From: an uncultured bacterium
Lineage (GTDB): Bacteria; Desulfobacterota; BSN033; UBA1163
Direction: 5' to 3'
Assembly: GCA_938002255.1 (NCBI GenBank)
Contig: CALLAL010000002.1
Location: 1 to 64,000, forward strand
DNA length: 64,000 bases
Positions 18,735 to 27,965 of this stretch are shown here, piece after piece (positions within the stretch are counted from its first letter, which is position 1; every line of letters starts with the position of its first letter). The translations under genes were made by a program, and so were the position numbers. Under the pieces are notes generated by a model. The model was not told where the DNA came from, searched no databases, and saw only the letters and a list, made by a program, of their open reading frames with translations.

Positions 18735-18763
18735 ACAATACAAAACCCTATCGATTTTGTCAA
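18735..18763 (-). promoter_or_regulatory. Sigma-70-type promoter of the iclR-liv-xdh block
   Basis: Minus-strand TTGACA (18763-18758), 17-nt spacer, TATTGT (18740-18735). The -35 is perfect and the -10 matches 4 of 6. The predicted start near 18728 leaves a leader of about 32 nt before iclR. Confidence 0.7.
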
Positions 18764-18768
18764 GAAAA

Positions 18769-18795
18769 AAACGAACGGTCTGAAAACGATCGTTT
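18769..18795. promoter_or_regulatory. Candidate operator: perfect 12-bp palindrome plus degenerate copy
   Basis: AAACGATCGTTT (18784-18795) is a perfect palindrome. A related AAACGAACGGTC lies at 18769-18780, 15 nt away, so the two would be in a roughly helical-phase tandem just upstream of the -35. This could be an IclR-type or other regulator site. The rest of the 18697-19036 gap shows no gene. Confidence 0.4.
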
Positions 18796-19036
18796 ACCCC
18801 CCCATTTCACAGATCTTTTAAAAAGAAATATAGTAGATTTTCTTGACTTTGTATGTCTGATTCGAGTTATTGCCCCCTCGCCGGTGCTCTCAGAAATTCC
18901 AGGATTCTTTTTCGGATGCGACTTCATCCGTTTTTTCAATGGAAGAGGTTTAAGCTATCTCAATTCAATCCTACCTTGACTTCTAAGGAGCTTTTTGCTA
19001 AGTTTCTTAAAAAATTAACCCAGACAGGAGGTGAGG

Positions 19037-19267
19037 ATGATGTCGAATGTGCTCGGGATCATGATCGGTGTTGTGGTTGTCATCGTGGGGATCATTCTTT
19101 TGATCACCTGGTGGCCTATGTTCATTAAGGGATTGATGGCCACCCTGCCCATTTTGCTCATCCTGATTGGTGCCGGGGCCCTCCTCTATTTCATCAGTGA
19201 GTTGAAATCAAAGCTCGAGATGAAGAAAGAGGAAGCAAAAACATCGGAGAATCCTAAGAAAGAATAA
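19037..19267 (+). CDS. Small two-segment membrane protein
   Basis: This 76-aa protein has two hydrophobic segments (about residues 4-28 and 33-56) and a charged, lysine/glutamate-rich tail, which would leave both ends on the same side of the inner membrane. I do not recognise a family. AGGAGG at 19026-19031 gives the ATG at 19037 (5 nt) or 19040 (8 nt) as start; a GTG at 19031 overlaps the Shine-Dalgarno site. A strong terminator follows, so it is a single-gene unit. Confidence 0.75.
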   Translation: MMSNVLGIMIGVVVVIVGIILLITWWPMFIKGLMATLPILLILIGAGALLYFISELKSKLEMKKEEAKTSENPKKE

Positions 19268-19292
19268 AGGATGAATGGAGGGTGTTTATGAG

Positions 19293-19331
19293 GCGGGCTT
19301 TCTTTTGGGAATGGAAGCCCGCTTTTTTATT
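19293..19331 (+). terminator. Intrinsic terminator after the small membrane protein gene
   Basis: GCGGGCTT pairs with AAGCCCGC across a 14-nt loop and is followed by TTTTTTATT. Confidence 0.9.
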
Positions 19332-19333
19332 GA

Positions 19334-20233
19334 TCACCCCTTTTCCACAGGTTCAATGTGAACAACGACGTCCGAGACCCCTTTGAATGCTCTCTTGATC
19401 TTATTTTCAATGGCATTGGAAAGATGGTGAGCCCGGTGGACATCCATCTGTCGATCTACAACAATATGGAGGTCGATATGGATATCATCCCCGCGTCCCC
19501 TGCTCCGAATCTGATGACAAGCCTTGACCCCTTTCATGGCGAGTACCACTTTTTCAATCTCTTCGATCGGAATGGCCACACCGTCGCTCAGGACCCTCGT
19601 GCTTTCTTTCAGTATTTGAACCGCAGCATAGCCAATGAAAAAAGCAATGACCAGAGAGACAATTGGATCTACAATAGGATATCCCCATCGAATTGCCAGG
19701 AGGGTGACGAGAACCGAAACCGAGGTGAGAAGATCCGCCCGGGTGTGCAAACTATCGGAAAGGAGAAGATCGCTCATCAACACTTTCCCTTTTCGACGTT
19801 CATAAACCATCACAAAATAATTGATCGCCATGGTCAGAATCATCACGATAAATGCTGAGCGATCGACATTTGGAAATACAGGATGAATAAACCTCTCTAC
19901 TCCTTCGCGAATCACATTAAAACAGATTAAAAAGAGAAGAGCGGAAATGGCTACGGAGGCAAGAGTTTCGAACTTTTTATGACCATAGGGATGGCTTTGA
20001 TCCATTGGACGGGAAGCAACCCAGATGCCAATCAGCCCGATGACGTTAGAAGAGCCATCTGAGAATGAATGAAACCCATCCGCTTTCATACTCACTGCAT
20101 TGATGATCCACCCGTAAATCAGTTTGGTAATGGCCACCCCCCAGTTGAGGAAAAGAGTGAGGAGTAAGACGCGCCGAATTTTTTGAAACCGATTTTGAGA
20201 ATCGATGCCCGACATCGTTTCTGACTCTTTCAT
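19334..20233 (-). CDS. Cation diffusion facilitator (CDF) metal exporter
   Basis: This 299-aa antiporter exports divalent metal ions (Zn, Fe or similar) using the proton gradient. Six membrane segments lie in about residues 20-215. The metal site reads His 55-x3-Asp 59 in segment 2 and His 163-x3-Asp 167 in segment 5; an HD-HD site is typical of zinc-selective members, so zinc is my first guess. The C-terminal cytoplasmic dimerisation domain (about 215-299) contains the expected His-rich HIDLHIVVD stretch. It is transcribed toward the terminator at 19293-19331 and stands alone. Confidence 0.9.
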   Translation of the reverse strand: MKESETMSGIDSQNRFQKIRRVLLLTLFLNWGVAITKLIYGWIINAVSMKADGFHSFSDGSSNVIGLIGIWVASRPMDQSHPYGHKKFETLASVAISALLFLICFNVIREGVERFIHPVFPNVDRSAFIVMILTMAINYFVMVYERRKGKVLMSDLLLSDSLHTRADLLTSVSVLVTLLAIRWGYPIVDPIVSLVIAFFIGYAAVQILKESTRVLSDGVAIPIEEIEKVVLAMKGVKACHQIRSRGRGDDIHIDLHIVVDRQMDVHRAHHLSNAIENKIKRAFKGVSDVVVHIEPVEKG

Positions 20234-20330
20234 CAGAGAGCTTAGCCTCTTGAAATCAAAAGGGTTGCCATGCTAATCATCATTTAGTTGAGAGTAAATC
20301 CTTTCCGTTTGGTCTTACTCGGACTTTTTC

Positions 20331-20507
20331 ATGAAGAAACTTCAACCGGAAGATAAAGTCGTTAAAGTGGACAAAGATTTAGGAATTGCCTGGATTTTGC
20401 TTCCTCCAGATCCAAATTTAGGTGGGTTCCAGGGAATCTCCCCTCGAATCATGGATGAAAAAAAATATCTGGCAGCAAAACAAAAGGCCACAAAAGGAAA
20501 AGATTAG
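20331..20507 (+). CDS. Small Lys-rich hypothetical protein (58 aa)
   Basis: An ATG-started frame gives 58 aa opening MKKLQPEDKVVKVDK and closing in a Lys-rich tail, with a central LPPDPNLGGFQG stretch. Codon choice matches neighbouring genes and no other gene overlaps. There is no clear Shine-Dalgarno site, and I recognise no family. It could be a genuine small protein or a chance frame. Confidence 0.45.
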   Translation: MKKLQPEDKVVKVDKDLGIAWILLPPDPNLGGFQGISPRIMDEKKYLAAKQKATKGKD

Positions 20508-20554
20508 ATCCCCTTCCCTGTGTTTTACCCATCTTACTCCTTTCGAACGGCTTC

Positions 20555-21133
20555 TCAATGGCGAAGTCTTTCCTCTCTCTTTTTGTCCTGGATGTTACGG
20601 TTTAAAAGCCCTCCATGGATGATCCGTCCCTGGGTATCGACACTAATCGCCTTCAAATAGTAATGTTCAGCCTTTGCTCCCTCTCCTATGCGTTCATAAC
20701 AATCACCAATCAAGTTCAAGGCGTCTTTGAATGTGGGGAGAAACTCAATCACTTCTTCCAACGTATTGATGGCAGCATAATATCGTTCTAATTTCCAATA
20801 ACAGACGGCCAGCCAGTAGTGTCCCTGATAATGCTTTGGATTCAATCGGATTACCTTCTCATAATAAGGAATCGCCTGTTCAAACAGATTTCTCCTAAAA
20901 TAGAGCCCTCCGAGGTTTAAATAGGCAGGGATTGAGTGGGGATCTTTTCTCAGGATCTCTTCATAGAGGCGGATGGATCGGTTAATCAGGTCTGCTTGGT
21001 CATAGGCATTGGCTTTCCCAAAAAGATAGTGCAGATGATTCTCCTCTTTGGGCAGATTCCGAAATAAGGTATCACGGAGAAAGGCCGTAAGTACAGGAAT
21101 GATATACAGGAGATAACGAATGAATTTCATCAT
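20555..21133 (-). CDS. Membrane-anchored TPR-repeat protein
   Basis: This 192-aa protein has one N-terminal hydrophobic anchor (residues 3-20) and about four tetratricopeptide repeats (residues 35-175), seen from the AYLNLGGLYFRRNLFEQAI type of spacing. Such proteins act as protein-binding scaffolds; the partner is unknown. It lies 25 nt after ychF on the same strand. Confidence 0.85.
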   Translation of the reverse strand: MMKFIRYLLYIIPVLTAFLRDTLFRNLPKEENHLHYLFGKANAYDQADLINRSIRLYEEILRKDPHSIPAYLNLGGLYFRRNLFEQAIPYYEKVIRLNPKHYQGHYWLAVCYWKLERYYAAINTLEEVIEFLPTFKDALNLIGDCYERIGEGAKAEHYYLKAISVDTQGRIIHGGLLNRNIQDKKREERLRH

Positions 21134-21158
21134 CGAAACATCCTAAACCGAAACGGCA

Positions 21159-22253
21159 TTACGCGTTGAATCGAAAGTGAATGATATCGCCATCCTGAAC
21201 GAGATAGTCTCTGCCTTCCGAGCGGAGAAGCCCCCTCTCCTTTGCCAGATGTTCAGATCCGCAGGCGATAAAATCTTCGAAAGAGATCGTTTCTGCTCGA
21301 ATGAATCCCCGTTCCATATCGCTATGAATCTTCCCTGCTGCCTTGGGAGCAGGTGTTCCTCTGGGAACGGTCCAGGCTCTGAGTTCAGAACTGACAGTCG
21401 TATAAAACGTTATCAACCCTAAAATCTCATAACCCACCCGAATCAATCTTTCCAGACTGGATCCCTCCAAACCCAGTTCTTTTCTAAATTCCACTCTTTC
21501 CTCTTCTTTCAATTCGGAGAGTTCGGCCTCCAGGTCTCCGCAGATGACCACCACCTTCCATCCCTGTGCCTCGGCCCAGGTGGTGAGAGTTGCTAAACAA
21601 TTCCCCTCTCCCTTTAGCTCATTTTGGTCCACATTGGCCACAAAGAAAATCGGTTTAGAAGTTAAAAGGTGAAGGTCCGTAAAAATGGTCTTTTTCTCTC
21701 CAGAAAGGTTTAGTTTTCCTGCCATTTGACCCCGATTCAGGACGTGTTGAACCTCATGATAAACCTCTAACTCCAGAGCGGACTCTCTGACACCCACCCG
21801 ATGGAGTTTTTCAATCTTAGCCATTCTCTTTTCCAGTGTCTGGAGGTCAGCCAGGATAAGTTCGGTATGGACGACCTCGATGTCTCTGACCGGATCGAGG
21901 GATCCAAAATCATGCGCCACATTCTTATTCTCAAAGCATCGGACCACATGGGCTATAGCATCCACGTTCCGGATATGGTCTAAAAATTGATTGCCTAACC
22001 CCTCTCCGTTGCTTGCCCCTTTCACTAACCCAGCAATATCAAAAAATTCAAGGGTGGTGGGAACGACTTTTTTCGGATGGATTCGCCTGGCCAATTCTTC
22101 AAGCCTCCTGTCCGGAACAGGAACGATCCCCAGATTGGGTTGGATGGTGCAGAACCGATAGCTTGCCACCTCTGCGCCTGCAGCCGTTAAGGCATTGAAG
22201 ATGGTCGATTTTCCAACGTTAGGAAGTCCAACTATACCACATCGAAATCCCAT
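21159..22253 (-). CDS. ychF: Redox-regulated ATPase/GTPase YchF
   Basis: This 364-aa Obg-family P-loop NTPase is ribosome-associated and prefers ATP. Walker A GLPNVGKST is near the N-terminus, DIAGLVKGAS is the G3 region, and the G4 region reads VANVDQNE rather than NKxD, as expected for the family. The C-terminal TGS-like domain ends FHFRFNA. Full length and normal. Confidence 0.96.
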   Translation of the reverse strand: MGFRCGIVGLPNVGKSTIFNALTAAGAEVASYRFCTIQPNLGIVPVPDRRLEELARRIHPKKVVPTTLEFFDIAGLVKGASNGEGLGNQFLDHIRNVDAIAHVVRCFENKNVAHDFGSLDPVRDIEVVHTELILADLQTLEKRMAKIEKLHRVGVRESALELEVYHEVQHVLNRGQMAGKLNLSGEKKTIFTDLHLLTSKPIFFVANVDQNELKGEGNCLATLTTWAEAQGWKVVVICGDLEAELSELKEEERVEFRKELGLEGSSLERLIRVGYEILGLITFYTTVSSELRAWTVPRGTPAPKAAGKIHSDMERGFIRAETISFEDFIACGSEHLAKERGLLRSEGRDYLVQDGDIIHFRFNA

Positions 22254-22274
22254 CCGTCCCCCGAAGGTGTTCTT

Positions 22275-22301
22275 TATTTTTTAGATAATTATTTGTATAA
22301 T
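22275..22301 (+). promoter_or_regulatory. Candidate promoter for the diadenylate cyclase gene
   Basis: A perfect TATAAT lies at 22296-22301 in an AT-rich divergent region, with a weak TTTATT-like -35 about 17 nt upstream. It sits 69 nt before the GTG start of the plus-strand gene. Confidence 0.4.
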
Positions 22302-22369
22302 AAAACGACAAGAAAATAAAGTCCGGAACAGAAGGTCTTCCCTCAGGTCCGGAGAAGAGGGGGGAAATT

Positions 22370-23245
22370 GTGAAGCAACAGAATCGCCTGTTGGTAGAAA
22401 TGGCTTGTACTGCAGTCAAGAAGACAAAGTCCAAGGGAGTTCTTCTTTATGCAGATCTCATTGAAGACTACGAAGGTTTAGCTAAGATCGGACAGGAGAA
22501 GCAGGTTGATTTGATCCTCGCCATAAAAGATGAATCCTCCTTCCAAGAGGCTTCATCCATTTTTGAAAAGGTGCTTCGGCTACCTGATTTCCCATTGGGC
22601 CGCCTCAATCAGATCAAAATGGCCATTATCCAGGCTCTCTCAAAGGGGTTGGTCCAAAAAGGTGATAAATGGATCTGCCTCTCTGGCATGCCCCAATCCA
22701 AAGCCCTCGACAACCTACTCATTCTCGAGTTTGGAAAAGAGTTTGAAATCCTCTCCTCCTCTGATCTCCCTGTTATCTCTGAAATTGTAAGACCAGAGGT
22801 GTTCGAAGCCATACTGAACCTCGCCCTGGAGATTTCTGTTGAAGCCAAAGAAGGAAGAAAACCGGTAGGAACGATTTTCGTCCTCGGCAGGCATGAGGAA
22901 GTTCTTAAATTCTCACACCCGATGGTGATCAATCCTTTCCAGGGATATCCTGAAGAGGAAAGAAACATCCTTGATCAGCGTTTAAAAGAAACGGTGAAGG
23001 AATTCTCTTCCATTGATGGAGCCTTTATCTTCAGAGAAGATGGGGTGATTTTGGCCGCAGGCCGCCATCTGGATGCCTCGGGGGAGAATATTGAAATCCC
23101 TTTAGGTCTTGGAAGTCGTCATCGTGCCGCTGCTGGAATCACCCGATTGACCGATGCTCTGGCAATCGTCGTCTCAGAAGAGACTGGAGGCGTACGAATC
23201 TTCCACCATGGTAAAATCTTCATGGAGATTGAAAAGGAAGAGTAG
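22370..23245 (+). CDS. Diadenylate cyclase (DAC/DisA_N domain) protein
   Basis: This 291-aa protein is predicted to make cyclic di-AMP from two ATP. The C-terminal half carries the DAC hallmarks: DGA at 216-218 (SIDGAFIF), GSRHRAAAGIT at 248-258 and the following VVSEETGGV. There is no membrane segment, so it is soluble, unlike CdaA, and it lacks the DNA-binding part of DisA. The N-terminal 125 residues resemble the pyruvate-kinase C-terminal-like alpha/beta domain seen in archaeal DacZ-type enzymes; this is recalled, not computed. Start is GTG after GAGGGGGG. It stands alone with a terminator-like hairpin downstream. Confidence 0.85.
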   Translation: MKQQNRLLVEMACTAVKKTKSKGVLLYADLIEDYEGLAKIGQEKQVDLILAIKDESSFQEASSIFEKVLRLPDFPLGRLNQIKMAIIQALSKGLVQKGDKWICLSGMPQSKALDNLLILEFGKEFEILSSSDLPVISEIVRPEVFEAILNLALEISVEAKEGRKPVGTIFVLGRHEEVLKFSHPMVINPFQGYPEEERNILDQRLKETVKEFSSIDGAFIFREDGVILAAGRHLDASGENIEIPLGLGSRHRAAAGITRLTDALAIVVSEETGGVRIFHHGKIFMEIEKEE

Positions 23246-23299
23246 ATATCAAAATCATATCAAGACATTCCAGATGAGAATGAAGCTCCAATAACCGAA

Positions 23300-23340
23300 T
23301 GGCCCAAACTCAATTTTTTGAGTTTGGGCCATAGGTATTT
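23300..23340 (+). terminator. Perfect 14-bp hairpin between convergent genes
   Basis: TGGCCCAAACTCAA pairs perfectly with TTGAGTTTGGGCCA across a TTTT loop. A loose T-rich stretch follows on the plus strand, so it most likely ends the diadenylate cyclase transcript. It may also block read-through from the convergent hppA side. Confidence 0.7.
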
Positions 23341-23368
23341 TCTTCAATCTAAACTCTGCGTTACGAAA

Positions 23369-25438
23369 TCAGAAGAGCGAAATGATCCATTTATGAATGG
23401 CAAGGATCATCGGTCCGAAGACGAGAGAAACCACCGTCATCAACTTTAGAAGAATGTTCATAGAAGGCCCCGAGGTATCCTTAAAGGGATCGCCGACCGT
23501 ATCTCCAACCACGGCAGCCTTGTGGGCATCTGATCCCTTTCCTCCCAAGTTTCCCTCTTCAATCCACTTCTTTGCATTATCCCAGGCTCCACCTGCATTG
23601 GCCATCTGTAAAGCAAGGGGAACGCCTGTGGCTAAGGACCCCAAAAGCATTCCAGCCAGTGCTTCGGGCCCCAGTAAGCTTCCCAAAACGATTGGAATGA
23701 CCACAGCCATGACCCCAGGGGCGACCATCTCTTTTAAGGCACCAGCAGTCGTAATATCCACGCATCGGGCATATTCGGCTCTCGCTGTGCCTTCCATCAA
23801 TCCTTTGATCTCCCGGAATTGGCGTCTAACCTCTTCAACAACATTAAAAGCAGCCCTTCCCACCGCCATCATCGTTGCCCCTCCAAAATAGTAGGGGATG
23901 ATGGCACCAATAAAGACCCCTGCTACAATCTTATATCCTCCTACGGCACTCATGATGTCAATGGCAGTAAGTCCCATAACCTGGGTGTAGGAAAGAAAAA
24001 GGGCTAAAGCCGTCAGGGCAGCAGAACCAATGGCAAATCCCTTTCCAATAGCCGCTGTTGTATTTCCTGCAGCATCGAGGGAATCTGTGATCCTCCGAAT
24101 CTCTTTTCCCATATGGGCCATTTCAGCAATCCCTCCGGAGTTGTCCGCAATAGGCCCATAGGCATCCACAGAGACCACCATTCCCGTAATAGCCAGCATT
24201 CCAATAGCTGAAAGGGCGATACCAAAGAAACCTCCCAGTTTAAAGGAGATCAGAATGGCAATGCCAATGACAACCAGAGGAATAACCGTGCTGCGACAAC
24301 TCAAGGCAAATCCGTGTATAATCGTTGTTGCAGACCCTGTCACACTTGCCTTTGCAAGAGCCTGAACTGATTTCCCTGAAGTGTAGTAAAAAGCGGTATA
24401 GCCGATCACCATTCCAGACACAATGCCTGAAAAGGTGGCTAAAAAGTAGGAGAGATTCCCATCGAAGATCAACCAGACAAGGATCAAAGCCCCAATGGAA
24501 TAGAAAATGGAACTCCAGAGAGTCCCTTTGTTGAGTGCCTTACGGGGATCCGATTTTTCATCAGTCCGGACGAAGAAAACTCCGATGATGGAGGCAATGA
24601 TTCCGATAGCATAAAGGAGAAAGGAAAGCATCACTCCCTTGATTTTGAGCTCCGGAGTGGCAAGGGTGGTGACGGCAATAATCACACCTGATAAAAGCGA
24701 ACCAATATAGGATTCGTATAGATCTGCTCCCATCCCAGCCACATCACCCACATTGTCCCCAACATTGTCGGCAATCACTGCTGGATTGCGAGGATCATCT
24801 TCTGGAATCCCGGCTTCAACCTTTCCCACCAAATCCGCTCCTACATCCGCGGCTTTGGTATAGATTCCACCTCCAACCCTTGCGAAAAGAGCTACAGAGC
24901 TTGCTCCCATGCTAAAACCAGCAATAATTCCAGCAGCTTCCGTAAACTTATCTACCAGTCCACCAGGAGCAAGACTCCCAAGGACGATAAATACTATTGA
25001 AAAGACTAATAACCCCAAACCCACCACCGTCAGTCCCATGACAGCCCCACCAGGAAAGGCAACTGATAGAGCTTGATTAAAACCCCGCGTCGCTGCCTGA
25101 GCGGTGCGGGTATTGGCTCTCGTGGCAATACTCAAACCAACATACCCTGCGATAAGAGAACAAGCTGCCCCCACCAGATAAGAAAGTGCGGTGAGGATCG
25201 AGAAATGCCATCCTTGACCCTTCAGGCCTATAGCCAGTAGAATTGCTACAATGATCGCAAAGGTGCTGATGGCTTTATATTCTCTTTTTAGGAAAGCCAT
25301 TGCTCCTTCATGGACTGCCTCAGAGATAGCCACCATTTGAGGAGTTCCGGGATCCTGCCTCATGACCCTTTTGGCCGTAAAAAGAACGAAGATTAAAGCA
25401 ATCAATCCTGTCAGTCCTGCCACTCCAATCCAGACCAT
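23369..25438 (-). CDS. hppA: Membrane-bound ion-pumping pyrophosphatase, K+-dependent type
   Basis: This 689-aa integral membrane enzyme couples pyrophosphate hydrolysis to H+ or Na+ export. About 16 membrane segments are visible. The catalytic loop [18 protein letters not shown] and the [14 protein letters not shown] stretch are intact. At the position that sets potassium dependence the sequence reads [10 protein letters not shown], with Ala where K+-independent enzymes have Lys, so it should need K+. Proton versus sodium pumping is not resolved. It starts 2 nt after the pth stop. Confidence 0.95.
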   Translation of the reverse strand: MVWIGVAGLTGLIALIFVLFTAKRVMRQDPGTPQMVAISEAVHEGAMAFLKREYKAISTFAIIVAILLAIGLKGQGWHFSILTALSYLVGAACSLIAGYVGLSIATRANTRTAQAATRGFNQALSVAFPGGAVMGLTVVGLGLLVFSIVFIVLGSLAPGGLVDKFTEAAGIIAGFSMGASSVALFARVGGGIYTKAADVGADLVGKVEAGIPEDDPRNPAVIADNVGDNVGDVAGMGADLYESYIGSLLSGVIIAVTTLATPELKIKGVMLSFLLYAIGIIASIIGVFFVRTDEKSDPRKALNKGTLWSSIFYSIGALILVWLIFDGNLSYFLATFSGIVSGMVIGYTAFYYTSGKSVQALAKASVTGSATTIIHGFALSCRSTVIPLVVIGIAILISFKLGGFFGIALSAIGMLAITGMVVSVDAYGPIADNSGGIAEMAHMGKEIRRITDSLDAAGNTTAAIGKGFAIGSAALTALALFLSYTQVMGLTAIDIMSAVGGYKIVAGVFIGAIIPYYFGGATMMAVGRAAFNVVEEVRRQFREIKGLMEGTARAEYARCVDITTAGALKEMVAPGVMAVVIPIVLGSLLGPEALAGMLLGSLATGVPLALQMANAGGAWDNAKKWIEEGNLGGKGSDAHKAAVVGDTVGDPFKDTSGPSMNILLKLMTVVSLVFGPMILAIHKWIISLF

Positions 25439-25440
25439 AT

Positions 25441-26022
25441 CTAACCCTCCTCTGTTTTAGATTTTTTCTGAAACCGGTTCATGGCGGTTTGCATCCCTTC
25501 GATAAGCATCACTTTCAAAGCTTCTGTGGCTTGATCAACTACCTCCATTATAAGGGGCTCTTCATCAGGAAAAAAAGGACTTAACACATAGGTCGCAGGA
25601 TCCACTCCCTCAGGAGGCCTTCCAATACCGATTTTCAACCTTGCAAACTGATTCCCCCCCACCGATTCGATGATGGAGCGAACCCCCAGATGTCCCCCAT
25701 CCCCTCCCCGGCTTTTGAACCGAAGCGTTCCAAGGGGAAGGTCGAGATCGTCATGAATCACGATGAGGTCTTCACAGTGAACTTTGAAATAATGAAGAAC
25801 CTTTTGAACAGTTTCACCGCTTCGGTTCATAAAGGTCATTGGTTTGATTAGAACAATTTCTCTGGAATCGATTAGCCCTTTTCCGAGGAGTGACCTGAAA
25901 CGTTTTGTGGAGATGAGAATATGATGAACGGCTGCAAACCGATCAACCACCTGAAAACCAACATTATGCCGGCTCCTTTCATAGAGAGGACCCGGATTCC
26001 CCAATCCCACAATGATTTTCAC
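25441..26022 (-). CDS. pth: Peptidyl-tRNA hydrolase
   Basis: This 193-aa enzyme frees tRNA from dropped-off peptidyl-tRNA. GLGNPG at 6-11 and the catalytic His 19 (RSRHNVGF) are present, with the Asp-containing VIHDDLDLPLG stretch and GGxGGHLGVRSI region. Full length. It sits between rplY and hppA with 6- and 2-nt gaps. Confidence 0.96.
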   Translation of the reverse strand: MKIIVGLGNPGPLYERSRHNVGFQVVDRFAAVHHILISTKRFRSLLGKGLIDSREIVLIKPMTFMNRSGETVQKVLHYFKVHCEDLIVIHDDLDLPLGTLRFKSRGGDGGHLGVRSIIESVGGNQFARLKIGIGRPPEGVDPATYVLSPFFPDEEPLIMEVVDQATEALKVMLIEGMQTAMNRFQKKSKTEEG

Positions 26023-26028
26023 ATTCGA

Positions 26029-26670
26029 TTACTCTTTCTCCTCTTTCTCCTTGACCTCCGCTCCTGCGACAGCTTCCGGCGCCACCTCCTCTACTTTCTT
26101 CTCTTCTGCTAAGGGTGGAACCACTGTAGCGATCGTGAAATTGGTATCTGAAATGATTTTAACCTTTTCAATTTTGATGTCATTCACATGAATCGAATCG
26201 CCGATCTTCAGGGAACTGACATCAAGATCAATGCTTTTAGGAATATCTCCTGGGAAACACTGGATCTCCAGAACTCTCCGAACCTGTTCAAGAATACCTC
26301 CCATTTTTGTTCCTTCAGGCTTTCCCACAAGCTGGATGGGAACTTCAACCGTCACCATCACATCCATAGCGACTTCATAAAAGTCTGCATGTAAAGCCTT
26401 CCTTTGAAGCGGATCGATTTGAAGATCTTTCACCATCACCACTTTTCGTTCGGTATGGTCTCCTTTTTTGATTTCAAGATCAATCAGCACATTGCCCCCT
26501 GCTTCGGTCTGGAGGGTCCCCAGCAATTCTTTGGGATTGACCACCAGGGGAAGCGTCTGGGTATGAGGGCCATAGAAGACCGCCGGGAGCAAGCCTTGGG
26601 CTCTTAACTTTCTTGCGACCCCTTTACCCGTTCCTTCTCTAATTTCAGCTTTTAATACAGGTCGTTCCAT
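26029..26670 (-). CDS. rplY: 50S ribosomal protein L25, long (Ctc/TL5) form
   Basis: This 213-aa protein binds 5S rRNA through its N-terminal domain (1-90) and has the C-terminal beta domain of Ctc-type proteins (100-190). An acidic Glu/Val-rich tail ends it. The ATG follows AAGGAGAG. Its place between prs and pth is a widely conserved order. Confidence 0.95.
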   Translation of the reverse strand: MERPVLKAEIREGTGKGVARKLRAQGLLPAVFYGPHTQTLPLVVNPKELLGTLQTEAGGNVLIDLEIKKGDHTERKVVMVKDLQIDPLQRKALHADFYEVAMDVMVTVEVPIQLVGKPEGTKMGGILEQVRRVLEIQCFPGDIPKSIDLDVSSLKIGDSIHVNDIKIEKVKIISDTNFTIATVVPPLAEEKKVEEVAPEAVAGAEVKEKEEKE

Positions 26671-26715
26671 TGTTTCTCTCTCCTTAAGGAAAATATAGAT
26701 GTCAAGGAGTCCCTC

Positions 26716-27690
26716 TCACACAAATAGACAGCTAACGGACTCATCTTCATAGATCCTTCGAATGGCATCGGCAAGTAGATTCGATACCGAAAGGACTTTA
26801 ATTTTTAAACAGGCTTTTGCTTCCTCCCTCAGCGGGATGGTATTGGTTACAATCATTTCCTGGATGGGAGATTCACTGATGAGATCTACGGCCTTCCCAG
26901 AGAGAACAGGATGGGTGCAGCAGGCATAGATCCTCTTTGCTCCCTTTTCCATGAGGGCATAGGCAGCACGGACGAGCGTCCCCCCTGTGTCTACCATATC
27001 GTCCACCAGAACGGCAGTTAAACCTGAAACGTCCCCGATAATATTCATCACCTGTGAAACATTAGGCCCTTCCCTCCGTTTATCAATAATCGCCAAACTG
27101 CAATTCAAACGTTTGGCATAGGCTCGAGCCCTCTCTACCCCTCCGGCATCCGGTGCCACAATAACCATTTCGTCTGTAAATTTCTTTAAATATTCCAAAA
27201 GGACAGGAGCGGCAAAAAGGTGATCCACGGGAATGTTGAAAAATCCTTGGATCTGCCCCGCATGAAGGTCCACCGTCAGGATTCTTGAGGCGCCTGCCGT
27301 GGTGATCAGGTCAGCAATCAATTTGGCTGAGATGGGAGCTCGGGGTGAGACTTTTCGATCCTGTCTTGCATATCCGTAATAGGGTAAAACCGCAGTAATT
27401 CTTTCCGCCGAAGCTCTTTTAAGGGCGTCAATCAAGATGAGCAGTTCCATCAAGTTATTATTCACAGGATGGCAGATCGATTGGATCACGAAGACATCCA
27501 TCCCGCGAACACTTTCTTCGATTTCAACATTGATCTCTCCATCGCTGAAATTCTTTACCTTGGCTTTTCCGAGGACCGTTCCAAGATTTCCAACAACCTC
27601 TTGGGCGAGATCAATGTTTGAATTACCTGTGAAGACTCTTAACCATTCAAGATTCTTGTCATGCTCCAGAATAACCCTTCGCCTTACCAT
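26716..27690 (-). CDS. prs: Ribose-phosphate pyrophosphokinase
   Basis: This 324-aa enzyme makes PRPP from ribose 5-phosphate and [13 protein letters not shown], the ATP-site YGYARQDRK and the PRPP loop [10 protein letters not shown] are intact. I start at the ATG at 27690, preceded by GAGGG at 7 nt; a TTG ten codons upstream is in frame but unsupported. It follows the tRNA-Gln gene. Confidence 0.95.
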   Translation of the reverse strand: MVRRRVILEHDKNLEWLRVFTGNSNIDLAQEVVGNLGTVLGKAKVKNFSDGEINVEIEESVRGMDVFVIQSICHPVNNNLMELLILIDALKRASAERITAVLPYYGYARQDRKVSPRAPISAKLIADLITTAGASRILTVDLHAGQIQGFFNIPVDHLFAAPVLLEYLKKFTDEMVIVAPDAGGVERARAYAKRLNCSLAIIDKRREGPNVSQVMNIIGDVSGLTAVLVDDMVDTGGTLVRAAYALMEKGAKRIYACCTHPVLSGKAVDLISESPIQEMIVTNTIPLREEAKACLKIKVLSVSNLLADAIRRIYEDESVSCLFV

Positions 27691-27804
27691 AAAGAAACCC
27701 TCACGGATGAAAGTCCCCAATATCTTTTACCCATATCATTCAACCAATTCCCCTCCTCTCGTCGGGGAAGGTTCTCATCCAATATCCCCCTTTTTACATA
27801 AAAT

Positions 27805-27879
27805 TGGCTGGGGTGGGAGGATTCGAACCTCCGAATCCAGGTTCCAAAGACCTGTGTCTTACCGCTTGACGACACCCCA
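27805..27879 (-). tRNA. tRNA-Gln (anticodon TTG)
   Basis: Acceptor strands TGGGGTG/CACCCCA pair fully. The anticodon arm CAGGT-CTTTGGA-ACCTG gives anticodon TTG. The T arm GGAGG-TTCGAAT-CCTCC is present and the CCA end is encoded. Position between ispE and prs is typical for this lineage. Confidence 0.95.
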
Positions 27880-27965
27880 ACCTAAAACAAAAATACGAAA
27901 CTTAAATATTGAAACACAAAACAAATCCAAAAGTCACGTATTAAATTCGGATTTCCAAATCCTTC

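Noticed and set aside
18853-19128. 91-aa plus-strand frame upstream of the small membrane protein
   Set aside because: It overlaps the better-supported gene at 19037 in another frame, has no ribosome-binding site and an unnatural His/Cys-rich end.
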